Shown here one piece after another: positions 1-13,980 of a DNA stretch of 64,000 nt. A program made the position numbers and the translations under genes. The DNA comes from Albula goreensis (Eukaryota > Chordata > Actinopteri > Albuliformes > Albulidae). The DNA lies in contig CM040745.1 in NCBI GenBank assembly GCA_022829145.1, forward strand, positions 23,528,906 to 23,592,905, written 5' to 3'. Positions within the stretch are counted from its first letter, which is position 1. Every line of letters begins with the position of its first letter. The notes beneath the pieces were generated by a model that searched no databases, was not told the origin of the DNA, and saw only the letters and a list, made by a program, of their open reading frames with translations.

Positions 1-3000
1 CCGCTAGCACACTGATTATACACGACTCAATCGTGCTTGGCCACCATTAATGTCAAGGTCTTATCTCCAAGATAAGACACAGGAGTCCCAATTAACATCT
101 CACATTGGCAGGGCTATGGATAGGAAACATTCCCTGCTTTTGGTATGTCTGCCTTTACAACCGTAAACTGGTACATTAAAAGGAAAATATATATCAATGC
201 CATCACATGACACCTTACAGGGCTACATTTTGATTCTTTTGAACAGAAAATTTGGACCATACACAAAACCATGCAAAAGCTTTCTTTGATTCTTCTGTCC
301 AGTCGTCCTTAGCATAGCCAGTGAACAATACTGCACACTGAAATCAAATATTGGAAAAAAGGGTCTGTTTAATATGATGTGGGAAGAAGGTTAATTAAAT
401 TCTCAGTGGCAAGTAGAACATTTTACTCTTTCCTCCTAGTTCCAAAGCAACCAACAGAAGTGTGGGTGTTTTACTGAGGTGCACAAAAATAAAAATATAT
501 GAGGCTTGACCCCTTGATGGGCCCTTAGCACTGTGGAACAGCATGCTGAAAAAGTGCTCCTAACTACTGAATTAGAGTCACCCAGTTCCAGTGCTTTAAG
601 GTCACAGTCCAGTGTGTTTCACTTACATCAGTTCTACAGCCTATTTATTTCCTTTGACATCCTGCATGGCAACAAAAATGAGTTTGTAATAACAGCTAGA
701 CAGACCTCAAGCCACCAAATATATAGGCCCATTCTCAATTATGAGCTACACAGAACCACAAATGTATTCTAACATGTGGCCTGACAGACATCCTAGAATT
801 CAGCTTACCACACTTGTGCTTTCTTATCCAAGTGATACATCCTTAGTTTACAACAAACCTCAAACATATTGCATTTAAATACAGATTATCTATGCTTTCA
901 CTGCAGTCATTGCAGCCATGCTCTTCATCACCAGCATGTCTGGCATTTTAAGAGTACGCAGAATAAGTAAAAAAGACATGCTTCAGGCAAAATGGAACTG
1001 TCAATAACAGCATAATGCTGTCAGTTTCCCTTCATTGTCTGCAGATCTTGGCTCAGATCCCACATGAGGTGTATTGTCATGGTTTCCACACCCAGCATGT
1101 TGTCTATTGCAAAGTAAGCAAAGCTGGCACTCCATTAGCAGGTCAGATCAGGTGATGGAGCCCTAAGGACTGCTCCTCCCCTTGTGTAATTCAATAATGC
1201 ATTACAAATACGGCAACAGTAATACAGAAAAGATTATGTATCGCAAAAGGCCTGCAACAACACAGGATCATATGCTGTTTACCAATGACTGGGAAACAAA
1301 CTGGCTCCACATCATTAACCTGTTGATGTCTATAGCAAATGGATATATACATTACTCAGTAATATTATCTTTAATATGTAAAAAAAAAAAAATATTGCTT
1401 TGATGACTGATAAGCATATTTGACAGAATGTAAGAGAGAGCTTAACCCCTATTCACTACTTCAACAGTCTTTTGGAAAAAAAAACACTACAAGCATTCAT
1501 CCTGCAGAACAGAACCACCCAAACAGCACATCTGTACATTCAGTCAAAGTGGATCTACACCATTTTTGTGACTTGAAGACACAGAGAAAAGCTTGATCAC
1601 ATAGCTCAGATGTGCTTTTGTTCTATCTGTATATAATTAAGTCTGATGGCGGGTTGAGCTAAAATCTAGCTGCCATTCAAAAACATTTTTATCATTTAAT
1701 AAATGCCACACACGCAATTATGGATTTTCAGCCTTAAAAATGTACAAAGGTGAAGATAAAATTAATAGCCATTTTTCATGCTGATCAGCAAGGGACCTTT
1801 CACACCTAGAGGGTAGCTGATACAGCAGAGCTGAGTAAGAAGCTGATTTCCATAACAGGATACATCTGGCCAAAGGCTTCCCTCAGCACACACATGCCTA
1901 AGCAAAACCTAATGACGCACCACACACTTGCACCGCCTCAACCAGACTAACACACACACAACTCACACCTGACTGAATAGGGATATATCCAATGATATTT
2001 CAAAAACAAACCATCTTTTCAATTCTGAATTGTTTTTTGTGTTTATCTTCACCCCACAGTCTTTCACAAGCTTTTCACATGAATGTACCTGGCAAACACA
2101 AGATAATGATGGTGGTGAGCCTGGTATACCAAGCTGAAAGGTGTTACTGTTTGAGAATCAGAAATATTCTGGTCCTATCAACCCTTATCCAGCATTACAT
2201 TTCACATCACAGCACTTGGATGGTTTTCAGTGCAGATTTTCCCCTCGTTTTCCAAAAAAAATCTAAAATGTTTTGATTATGTAATATGAAGACATGTTCA
2301 TTAAATTATTTTTAGAAATACATACACAATAAAAAACCAAATTCATTTGACAATCTTAAGACTGTTTACTACCCAAAAGAAAAAGCTAATCATAAAAGGT
2401 TATGTGCAAGAGTGTTGAAGCTGTTGTTTACTGAGAGATAAGACTGTGTAGATAAAAGGACAATTGTTCAGAAGCTGCAAATTGGGGCCCTGCTTCTTTC
2501 CATCATTCAGAATGCCCTGCGGTTCCTCTCACCCGCTGGATTTCAATAGCTAACCACTGCTGTGCACGCTCTGCTGTGGCAATGTCACGACACGCCGCTC
2601 ACAATGCTGCGCATCTACCATATGTTGCATAGTCATCGTCACTCCAATACTCCGTAACTTTCTGTGTATTTCAAATTACTGCTGCTCATAATGTGCTGTA
2701 CAGCTCACATTATATTCTGACTGAATCAGCTTCGGGTATCTACAGCCTCTCTACATGGTGGGAAAGCGGTTAGAAAACCCAAACGTGACCCTGGGCCAGC
2801 ACTGTTGCCTACAGAGGGCTGAGTGACCATGGATACATTAGCATCTTTTAATGAATATGCTATCTTTACTTTCAACCAGACTATTAAAATGTTTTACACA
2901 CAATACATATTCTATTTGAAAAAAAACCTCCACTTGTCCACTCTTATGTGTGAAAGTGGCCCAAAGCCTGCACAACCACTATCATTCCTCTAGGAAAAAC

Positions 3001-6000
3001 ATAAGAAGATGTGATACCACATATTTTGTACTAATCACCTGATGTTATATGTTTTTTAACTAACAGTGCAGTCTTGAGATCTGCTCTCTTAATAAACTAC
3101 TACTGAACAAATGCAGGTCATGACTACATGTTAAGGGAAAATACACTACAGGACATCGATTACCTGTCAGTGCAGGTCTGAGAGGACCACAGATAAGTGT
3201 GACAGCAACTCCATAATGAGACCGTGCCTTTGCCTGCATGGAGGCAATCAGTCATGGGATAATATTGTTAACGCAGTCACAGTGTTTATCTCCCTCTGGG
3301 GGCAGCTCCTCTCTAAGAACCCCACACTGTTAAAAGACAGACACCCTATGCCTGTATCAGTCAAGAATTGTGTAGTTTTGATATGAGGAGCATTCCTGTA
3401 TCTATGCTTCCCAATATGTGGTGTAATGATGAATCAACAATAAATACAGTCTTCTAAATACCTCTTTTTGATAAATTGTGTCAGTTGAAAACTGACATCT
3501 TTGTGAACACAGTAATCATTCAGCAATGTCATGTTAGCAGGATAATTCATATTATAGTTCAATGACGACAATGCCTTATGGTATCCATACACTGATGAAG
3601 TAGAACAGTGTACGTATACATTTTATATTCTTCAGACTGTAATTTAAAGGTTATTATTTCTACATACAAGTGAGAATGAGTGTTTTCCACAAGCCTGTCT
3701 TTCCTGACATCTCATTAAGGGTATCTCTCAATCCTCAGTCCATATTATGTTAATGTCAAAGAGGGATCGACAGTGAATGTTAGTATTATTTTCCATTAAT
3801 ACTCACTAATATGAAAATTGAAAGAATTTAACACTTAAATTATAAAAATAACAATCATCCATTAACCTTGGTATCACAGCATTGAAAGTCTTAATTTTTT
3901 CTCATATATCACTTACCATAGCAAACCTGACACAGTTTAATGATTACTAGTAAAACTAGTAATACCATTCTGAAGCTAAGGTATATGGACAATGGCAGTT
4001 TTACTAATGTGAGCAGAAATATCTTGTACAATTTGGACTAAAGTATTCTGCATGTATGTTGCATTAAAAAGACAAATTATCAAGCAAAAACAGAAACATA
4101 TGATGGAAAGATAATGTTCCCTTTAATTTTGTCCTTGACTTTAATTACTTGTCAAAGAAAGCTTGGCAGAGGTAGCAACAGTAACCATGGGGGGTAGCCC
4201 TGTGGAAAGGTCAATTTCTAAGTAAACACTAAACAAATCAGCTAATGCTGGTTTGTCCCCATAGCAGCTGTTGCAGCAGAAGCAAGTAAAGTGCACACTA
4301 CTATGTACCTGTCAGGCTCAATTGCTACTGTACAATTTTTAAATGAACTTTTAGGAGCAGGTTTAAATACCGAAGACATTGATAAACTACAATTTAACTG
4401 AATTGAATTAAGGCAGGTGTCTTTCTGTGTCATGCTGATATTTACCACAACAGAGACTAAAGCCACACTTAACAACAGGATGAAAACATGTAAATCTGTG
4501 TTGACTCCATGTAACTCAAGTCTCTGAATTCAAAACCTAAATATTGAATTTGCTTGTGGAAATAACTCTCAAACGCATATTAAGCACAATATATTAAGAA
4601 AAAGACAATTGAGTATTTTTGGTTTTAGAAAATCATAGTCTTCTCTTATATAGTGTACAAGCTAATGGACTATTACTTTGATGGGAGTACAGCTGGGCAG
4701 TTTTGTGCAGTAATTAACATTTCAGTAATATACATTTTTTTGGAATAGAAGCCCACATGTGTTTCACTATGGTTATTCCCAACAAAACTGGCAGGCAGGA
4801 TTGAACAGATAAAATACTTGTCTTGTTCATGAAGCGAAGCCAACTCAGACAGTTGTGAGTGTCCCTGGACTCACAAACCTGTCCTGCTGAAGCCCACACA
4901 ACATGCAGAACAAAGCCACCTCAAGCAGATTATACAGTATCAGTCCATATGAAGGCTATTACACCATGCACAGCACTCCCACAGTGTGTGTCATATAGCT
5001 CCAAGATGTTTATGGTTCATTAATATTAAGTAACATTTTACATCACAGTTTCTGGCAGCACTGTCCCTATCAGAGAAGTGAGGGATCTGCATAAAAACAT
5101 CTGTATGTGTAATGTTTGCTTCATTTACCACAAGGTCACAACAAGTATACTAGCTTGTAAAGTCTGTTCCACATGAATGACTAAAGATAAAAGGGAATGT
5201 CCTTGATTGGTATGCATTTCCTCTGTCACAGAATAAAATAAGCCTACTTTTATTCAGGTTCCATTTGCATTGGAAGAACGTTCACAAAGCAAGCACACTG
5301 ACAAAGTGCAGTGAGACTGTATGATATACAGTGGTGCTCATATAGCAATTGTCAGTTCATCTTTCTGAAGCTGCCAAGCATCTGGTTTTGCACAGAGGTA
5401 TGAATAACTGAGGAATTTATTTCCCCCTCAGACACAGCCCTATCACCCAAAGCAATTAGTCAGGTTTCATGACAAACCCACAGAGCATATGTCTTAGATA
5501 TTTGTAAATGTACATTTTCTGTGCATGCACACCAAACTGAATGCTGTACCTAAGAGAAAATTGTTAAATGAAATGTTCCAGATCCCAAAATTGTACTGCA
5601 ACTTAATAATTAAAGGTCATGTGGTATACATTTAAACACAGCCTTACTGACTTTTCATTGTCACATAGTAGCATCTTGACCCTAAATATAATAGATTTCC
5701 TGAACATTTTAGTCTTCTTTCAACTACCTCAGCCCTTTATTTAGCCTACATAGAATTTCTAAGTTGAATTCTAGGTCTATGTTTGGGTGGGAAACATTTG
5801 GGTGCAGCACAAAAACATTACATAGCGTAGCATTCGTGCCTCTAAAAAACCCTGAGAAAAGGTCAGTTAAACATAGTACAAAACAAAAGGAACACCCCTT
5901 GAATTTCATATGATTACAAATTATTTTCAAATACTGCTAGCAGCAAGAGCATGAACGTGTTCAAGGCCTTCTCTGTCAACATGACCCTTGGTGTAACTGT

Positions 6001-9000
6001 CAGAGTAAAGACACTGCTGCCACCTTTTCAGTGGGCAGGGGTCTTCAATGTGCTGAGAGACAACTTTCAATCATTCCCCACACACCTGTGCTTTGTGACC
6101 TCTCAAACAGCACACATAATATACATGGGAAATTTAACTAAGCCCTCTACCAGCAATGTAAAAAAAAGAGTAAAGTCATTTGCTTTACACCATCCCTTGT
6201 CATAAAGAGAGTTATTTATGAGAAATATGCTGCACATCTTGTGATCAGGGTATGCACATCCAAACACACTTTGGGCAGGTGCTGGATAAAAAGCTGTAAC
6301 AATCAAAGAAAAGAGAGTACTAACACCCCACCAAAACTGCTCACCAACATATTTTATTATCTGCATGTTTTTATAATGAATGAACTTTGCTTGGATTTTT
6401 CATGTGTTACAGTTATGTAATGTAAACCATTAACAAAAATGAAAACCATTCCTTTGATGATGTCTGAAGTGGATATAGAGACTTCAATTCTACCATGATT
6501 ATCAAATGTACATTTCAACTGACATTCTCACACCGAACAATCTCACACGGCTATACTGTCTTGCCACCATGTACATATAGCTATAAGAGAATATTCATGC
6601 CAGCAGTGCCCCTTGTTTCCTTCGGAAATTTTCTTCATGACTCAGCAGAATGTTCAACAGCTGTGTAAAAGCCAGTACAATAAAACAAAAGTGGGCAGAT
6701 TTTCCTTATCACTCATGACAGCAACTCCAAGTAACATTAAAGGGCCATAAAAAACATGACAGGATGTTGTATCCTTTTTGTACTACTTTAAATTTTCAAG
6801 TACAATCTCAGGGACTTTTAAAAACCAGCAGTGTTTCAACTTGAGGAATGAGATTCTCAATATCACAGAGTACGGTCTGTGTTGAACCAGGCATTCTGTT
6901 GCTCTTACCCTTACATGTATGACACAAAAAAAGATTGGGGGATCGTTCAAAACACTCATGTTCTACAATTTTCAACAATGGAGGTTGAAAGAACTATTTG
7001 CACATATACCCCCATGGACCTACCCCCATTTGAATGATACTGGTGATTATAAATTGTCAGGAGCTGAAAGAAAAATGTGCTGCATGCACACTACAATGAC
7101 AAGATCCATGTTCCAACTGTCTTGTTAAATCCTGTCTAGACAGTACAACCTGACTTTGGTACTACTGTTGCCAAGGTTCTAAAAGCAAAAACAGGATTAT
7201 GTCAATGTATAGAAGTTATGAGGTCAGTGGAATACTGGCAGGCAGGAAAGATTTTATCTCTGTTTTTAATGGGGAGTAGAGAATCCTTTCCACTGAAATA
7301 AACATTAATGAAATTTCAAGATATATATCCAAGAAAGGAAAATGCTTGCAGGTGCAAATGTTATCCATTTTGTATGTGTGGGCATTATACATCAAAACTG
7401 AAAATTAGTGATTGCTGCAAAGATAGCAAAAAACAGATGATTGTATCATGCATGCACTGCTGCTTTTCGAGACCTAGTGTAAATTCTGCAACCTGCAAGA
7501 GTCAGAACCTTATATTATGCAACCTTGCTTTGCCAAAGTACCATCCTGGAGAATGTGAAGACAACATATTCACCATAAAAGACATGAAAGCATTTTCTGG
7601 GCATTTATCTAATGGTGGAACTACAATTCACAAGATGGACAGCTACAAGCAGGGCATCACCACATACATTCTCCTCTAAGAACTTTCAAGGCAACTTCTT
7701 CTTCATGCACTTCAAAAATTGCATACTTACTTTGATTTTCTTATTGTTTCTGTTTGACTGACCAGTGTGTGTGCTATTTATTTATATATTTTCAGTCCTG
7801 CTTGGTTAATTCCATTACCATTAGAACTGAAAGCAGATCTTAATTAGACATGGCTTTTTGGTATCGTCTGACTTATTTGTGAAATTAATGGATTATTAAG
7901 AGTGCTTGTGCTAACAAACAAACACAAGCAAAGGTATGCCTTCATTGATTTTTCTGTTAATGTGTGCCCCTGAGCAAACTGTTGATACAGATTGGTATGA
8001 AATTTAGCATTTGTTGATATGTCTAACTATTTAGGGCCTCTAAAAATAACAGCTGATAAGTCTGGGTCAGAACCAATAGGTTTAAGAAGGAAGACCTGAA
8101 CAAACATTTACTATTAAACACCTTTACCTATATTTTCACAAACACAAAAACAGATTTTTCTTTTTAAAAATGACATTGACTAATTGAATTTCAGATATCA
8201 AATTCCAATTAGAATTCAAAAATCCAATCAAACCTACTCAGGTGCTCTGCAGAATACACAACCAACAAGACTTGGGAAACACTGCAGAGTCAGGTTTATC
8301 CTCTAGAGAAACTGATCTCTCCAATCCAGAAGACGCTGACTGTGAGACTCCTTGAAGTACCTGTCTTGGGTGAAACTGACAAAGCTGCAAGTTACGGAAG
8401 CTTGGTTCCACTGATATCTGGCTTCCTCTACACTTTAAATGCTTGTCAGAATCCATCATGTTTGGATACAATGGTGGACCTGAGAGGCTGAGTCTAAGAT
8501 GTTGTTCTCATCAATAAAACTGTTCTAATGTTTCCATACTGAGTTACATCAACCTGAAAGCTAATATTAACTAATTAGTAGTTAATTAGTAGCAACAAAA
8601 AACAGACAAAAGACAACCATATGCTTTAACTGGAGTTACATAACAAAAAAGACAGTATTTTTAAATTATATGCATAGATAAATAATTATATCCACTAAAA
8701 CTATAGTTAGAATTGATGAAATCAAATGATTTAAAAGCACCAATTTAAACATCTAGTGATTCCTGTGCAGCACAACATCAGCATTACCTAACCATTTTTA
8801 CAATTCTAAGAATTCTAGAAATAAAATACTAGTATGTCATGTCATAGAATGCCATATCACTCACTCCTAGTCCTTCGACTTTATAATGAGTTGTAGGCTA
8901 ATTCCAAATAGAGTGATATAATCACAATAAAGCATTGTGGAAAAAGGACTTCTTGCATGCACCCCTCACAAATGTCAGAGCCATTTTGACTAAAAGAGGA

Positions 9001-11600
9001 CAAAATGCAAACACTTCACATAAGCCCCTCACATTTTATGACATGCATTGGTACATACCAAGCAACAATTTTAGTGAAAAGCTCAGGGTGTTTCAGTGAA
9101 TAAACAGGGCGGTTACATCAGTGAATAGCTGTGCTAGTAAAAACAGTGATTGATGTTTACTTTCTTATCTCCATTGGTGAATGTATGATTTGTCTGCATG
9201 GTTTAAATGTATGAGATGATGTGTTGATAAGGAGATTTTCAGTTACTCTACAAGCAGCTGATCAGTTGTCATAATGTATTTAATATGTGTTTGTTTTAGA
9301 TTATGCAGGAGACACAATGGTCCAGCAGTTCAGGGACAGAAAGCATTATGACTTCACACACCACATCTTTCAGACTTTTAACAATACAGGCATTTACCAA
9401 AGCCAAGTAATCACCATTTTGATGACATTGCAAAAAAGGGTAGTTTTATAGGGATTTCTGAACAAAACACTTTGCCTAACAAAGGTCTTTAAAAGCTGAG
9501 TATGTTGGTTGTGCTTTAAGAAAAACTCCACTTAAGCTCAGGTTTTCATACAAGTGAAGATCTGTCCTAGCATTTGAATATATTTGTACTAACAAGGTTG
9601 AATCACAACATTTTGTCTTTTAATTTCCACAACAAACCCCTCATTGATTCATCTCATATTGGGCAGCTAAGAATTCCTGTATTTTCAGACCTGGAGGCAC
9701 CATGTGCAGATTTAGATATGTGGGGCTCAGCAATAATACCTGTACTGTTAAATGCTGAATCATTGATCTTCAACAACACTGAGTGCACAATTAATGTCGC
9801 AAATCTGTTTTTATAAAACATTTTAATATCAAGCCACACACTAGCACATTACATCCATCATCACAGGGTATACAGAATGTACAGGACCACTACTCTAGCT
9901 ACCATTCATCAGTTTCTTAATGAAGACAGACAAAAATGCCATAAGAAACACAGTCAAATCTGCTGAGAGCCATGAATGTGAGCTCCTTTAGGATTCTATA
10001 CAGCAGTAAAGGTTCTTTGTGCCTTTAAATACACAGCATTTTAAATGGCAGAATTTACTTTGATGTATAGCTATAAACTAAACTAAAAAACCTGAGATTT
10101 TTCAGCCTTGTTATCAAATTAGTTTCATGCTGTGAATACCACGAGACATTTTTAGAAATTATACATTTAATCCATCAAGATAGCAAAGGAGTATCCATGA
10201 CACTGTTTACAAAATACACTATCCATAAGAGTAAGAGCAGACAACAAGCCTAACAGAGGACAAACAAAAGCTAGTTGGGGGCCTTGTCACCTGATCCATT
10301 GTGACAAATCAGGTGAGCTGTAGGCCTTGAAGAAACAACAAATTCATTTTAACAGGAAAACATGACTGCTTCTGCTCACAGTAGTGATTTCCTGAGGTAT
10401 GTTGTTACACACAAATTTCCCTCCCAACCTACAGAAATCCCTGGATTATACCTTGCCTTTCCAGATCTCACGGTTGGGGCAGGGCTGCTGAGGTCTGCCC
10501 AGAATAGCCACACCATCCAAATACCTTGAGAACCTCCAACCTCCTGCACGCTAAGCAGCTTAAAGCAACAGATTGCCTTGTCCGTTCCATTAACCTAGCA
10601 ACTCCATGATACAGTTACATCTGTGGAACCACTGTTGATGCTGCAAAAACATTCCACTACTCCTGATAAAACTGGACAACCATGTGTTGATTATCAATCC
10701 TTCACCAATGCAACTCTACTTCCTACCATGACACTCACACAACAGTCATAAAATGTTACTTAAGATATTCAAAGGGGTAGAGTGTGTTTCTTGCCAACAA
10801 TTTAAAGAAAGAAGTTTAGGTATCACCTTTTTCATATTCATTTAACAATCAGACAACACAGATCTCCGCTCCAACCATGTTGATTGCCCCTCTACTACAT
10901 AATTAAAAAGAGGCCTACTAGCCAGACACCATTACCAAGATCAGTTTACAAGGAAAAGACACTGGGTCTTTGTTTTCACCTCAAACACTATTAGGTATCT
11001 ATTGCTTGAGTTCAATGCCTAAAAGTTATTCGGGCAGGATTATCTCATTTAAAAGTTTAGGGAGAAATAAGTGTGTACTTTAATGTACTATTGCAGGGAC
11101 TGATGGAGATCTGTGTGGCATGTTTTGAAGCTTGCATGCAAGATAATTTAATACAAAAACATACACTGAACTACATCCATTGTCTGAATGGCTAACATGT
11201 TTCACTTTATTCAGCTCATCCATGCATATTTCTGTAATCATGACAGCTTCAGAATCTTCTGAGAAAACAGTGGTCAAGCTCATTAAATTACAAATTAATT
11301 GAGATGTTGTGCTCTATATCTCTTGGTGGTAGAACACCCAGCCATTTCCTTTATAGCTTTAAAGTCCTTACTAAATAAAGTAATATTACAACTGTCCTAA
11401 ATTTCATTGGTTCCTGTCCAATAAAGTGAGACATAAATATGAATAATAAGGTACACTCAAATGATTTCTCATCAATGCTGTAGCCTACAAATAGCTGCTA
11501 TAAGCAGAGGAGTTATTAACAGGATCTATCAGGAATCATTTAGTACTGAGTTGGATATGACTGGCCTGGGAGATCCCTTCCAAATTTCCCTGATAATCTG

Positions 11601-11666
11601 AAACAATAACTCTGTCATTGTTCATACAATATTATTTTAAACAATAACTCTGTCATTGTTCATACA
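11601..11666. repeat. 28-bp direct repeat, two copies
   Basis: A 28-bp unit beginning AAACAATAACTCTGTC occurs at 11,601-11,628 and again, identical, at 11,639-11,666, separated by 10 bp of AT-rich sequence. It looks like a recent local duplication. No function is apparent. Confidence 0.85.
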
Positions 11667-13459
11667 TTTCAGATGCTGAGTTTGTTTTGTAATACGTTTG
11701 TTTCTGCTAAAAAAAAAAAAATACATCTTTGCAGTGCTGGAGTCAGGCAGCTTTTAAAGTTAAAAAACACAGTAGACTTCTAACTAAAACATAAATAAAA
11801 AAAGGCCTGAGCATGTAAATATAAACAATTTTCATTTACATTAACAGTTGTAATGTTACTGACAATCTCATTGCTAGCTATCAATCTTTACATTAATTAC
11901 ACTGGGGAGAAATATACTGCACAAAAATGAAAAAAAAATCTTTTTCAAGGGCTGTCATGTTTAATGCACTGTGTCTCAACATCATTTGGTCCAGTGCATA
12001 TTTTGTGAAAGAAAAAATAAGCATTTTTTTTTTTTAAATTTCCATATTTAATAATGTAACCTTTTCTGTTCTGGGTTAATACTAAGCTTCCTCTTGCACA
12101 TTTTTTTCCAGATTCTTCCCACTGCATCCTCTCAAATTCTGCACATACTGTGCTGTTCCGCTATCCTTATTTCACTTTCACTAACAACCATAATTTGACA
12201 ATTAATCCATCATTTTCTCGCAAGTGACCTAGCTTCTGAGTGGGTCACATGCTACTGACTTTCACGGGACATGTGAAATAGTACAATAAACCTGAACAGC
12301 TAAATCACTGAACAGTTCAAACACTCAAAACAGAGAACCATTATTCCCACCTACAGTTTTTACATTTTCAGCAAATATATCAAATATATCTCGTGTTTCT
12401 CATCGGATACTAAGTGAAGTGCCATGGTGTCAGCATTTGTGTATTCCCCATCATGAATGCAGGGGGAAGGCAAGACTTCATATCTCCACCATTACTATCA
12501 GATTATGACAACGTTCAATATTTTTAAAAGGGGTACCTCTTTAAGGACGTCATTGTGCATGCATCCCTAAATTTTGGTACATCTTTGCTTTGGGTCATCC
12601 ATACGCGCAAGCACACTCCTGTCCCCCAATAAAAAACTATTCTAAACATTAGGCATATGAATGTAATTTAATTATTTCCGTACTCTCTTTTTGACTGCAT
12701 TTAATTTCAAGAAAAAAAGAAAAGGCCACACTGCAATGTCATTTTCTGACCTTGGTTTTTCCCCCCAAATCCATAGAATATTTTGTTATGTTTAAATGCT
12801 CAAGCTAATTTAAGAATCATTATTGGTTACTAGAATACAGGAGAGCCATGGTGACGATTTAATTGGCGGGATGATCCAGGATCAAACAGTATTAACCCAT
12901 TCTTTTAAGAGCAGTTCTGACAGAAAGGAATTAGGAGCTGGTGAGCTGATGATTTTGTCCATTACTGCTACCGTGCTAAACACTAGCTGGTCAAACAACA
13001 GTCAAGACAATAGAACATATATTTTCTGATTTGAACAATTTTAAGTGCATTATGTGAGTATTTCAACACTTGTTTCTCAGTAAATTGCAGGTCAAATATT
13101 TATTCCGGTACATATCTACAGGCAAGCTGATGTTCGTAAATGCGTTAACTATAAACTTATAGCGCATTTCACGCAAAACATTGGAGTGAACCAAAACCCA
13201 CAGCAAGAGAATTTATTAGCCAGGCAATACCAAACGTTTTGCACTGCTAAATTCCAAGTCCTCACCTGTCATTTGTACCGTTAGTTTTTCCATTGTCAGG
13301 CGAGGTAGCTAGCCTTATTGCTAATATTTCTGAATGTTGTTTACCTTAGGTTAATTGTGTTGGAGACAGAAAGAAGCTTAGCTTTGTAGCACAATTATCA
13401 CAAAAATCGCTGTATCACCACAAATTGTCTATTGAATATTGGAATAGTGTCGTTTCAGG

Positions 13460-13519
<60 letters not shown>

Positions 13520-13523
13520 CAGA
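13460..13523. repeat. (TAGA)n microsatellite
   Basis: About 15 TAGA units, ending in two GACA-like units. It lies about 30 bp downstream (in minus-strand terms) of the splice donor of the putative osbpl6 first exon. Confidence 0.95.
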
Positions 13524-13555
13524 CACTGTAACTACAACGTTAAATAATTTCTTAC

Positions 13556-13980
13556 CAGGAATGTACAGTGTGGTGCATGTCTTGCCGATTGTTTGGTGCA
13601 GGAAACTGATGCTCTGACTGTTCACTGCTTCAGCCGGGTGCGAAAGTGATTTCCGACAGAAGCTGCTAGTTAAACAGCTGACTTCAGAGACCCTTTAGGT
13701 TTCCAAAGGGATTCTGTTATTTAGCAGGTGCCAAATAGGAAAGACCGTTAAAGTGCTGCGTTTGCCCGTTTCTTAGATGCAGCTGTACGATCGCTCCTCC
13801 TTGCAGCAAGAATGGACTCGGAGCAAAGCAATGTACGGAGTGGATCACCGTGCAAGATTGTGGCATGGATCTGGAAAAAAATGACACGGAGACCTTCACA
13901 TGACAAAGCAGGCGTCCAGCAGGTGTAAAAGCATCTCCGTCTGAGTGAGGTCTAAACCAACCTAAATATCGAAGCAGCAT
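13556..13980 (-). other. Putative 5' non-coding exon of a minus-strand gene (osbpl6 by synteny)
   Basis: Read on the minus strand, the sequence ends at 13,556 in CCTG followed by GTAAGAAAT, a near-consensus splice donor. The stretch before it is richer in CpG than the flanks, as expected for a first exon and promoter. The start of the exon is not defined; 13,980 is only the upper limit of the GC-richer block. An 87-codon minus-strand frame (13,717-13,980) lies inside but stops well before the donor and resembles no protein, so I treat the exon as 5' UTR. The assignment to osbpl6 (oxysterol-binding-protein-related protein 6) rests on conserved gene order next to RBM45, not on coding sequence. 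Confidence 0.4.

Larger units (their letters stand above)
1..13555. other. Non-coding region, probably first intron of osbpl6 (minus strand)
   Basis: I see no exon with recognisable protein homology on either strand. The longest open frames (for example 7,308-7,679, 123 codons, cysteine-rich) have no splice or family support. The stretch is AT-rich and contains short homopolymer runs, a 28-bp direct repeat near 11.6 kb and a GATA microsatellite at the right edge. A strong minus-strand splice donor at 13,551-13,555 makes an intron of the minus-strand gene the simplest reading. From human 2q31 order that gene would be OSBPL6, but no OSBPL6 coding exon is in the window, so the name is inference only. 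Confidence 0.4.

Noticed and set aside
7308-7679. 123-codon plus-strand open frame with many cysteines
   Set aside because: It is the longest ATG frame in the left 13.5 kb, but it has no recognisable domain, no signal peptide or promoter, and the sequence around it is intron-like. Cysteine richness follows from TGC/TGT-rich local composition. Conservation data would be needed to revive it.
13717-13980. 87-codon minus-strand frame in the putative osbpl6 first exon
   Set aside because: It stops well before the donor, is not in frame with anything downstream in the window, and does not resemble the OSBPL6 N terminus.
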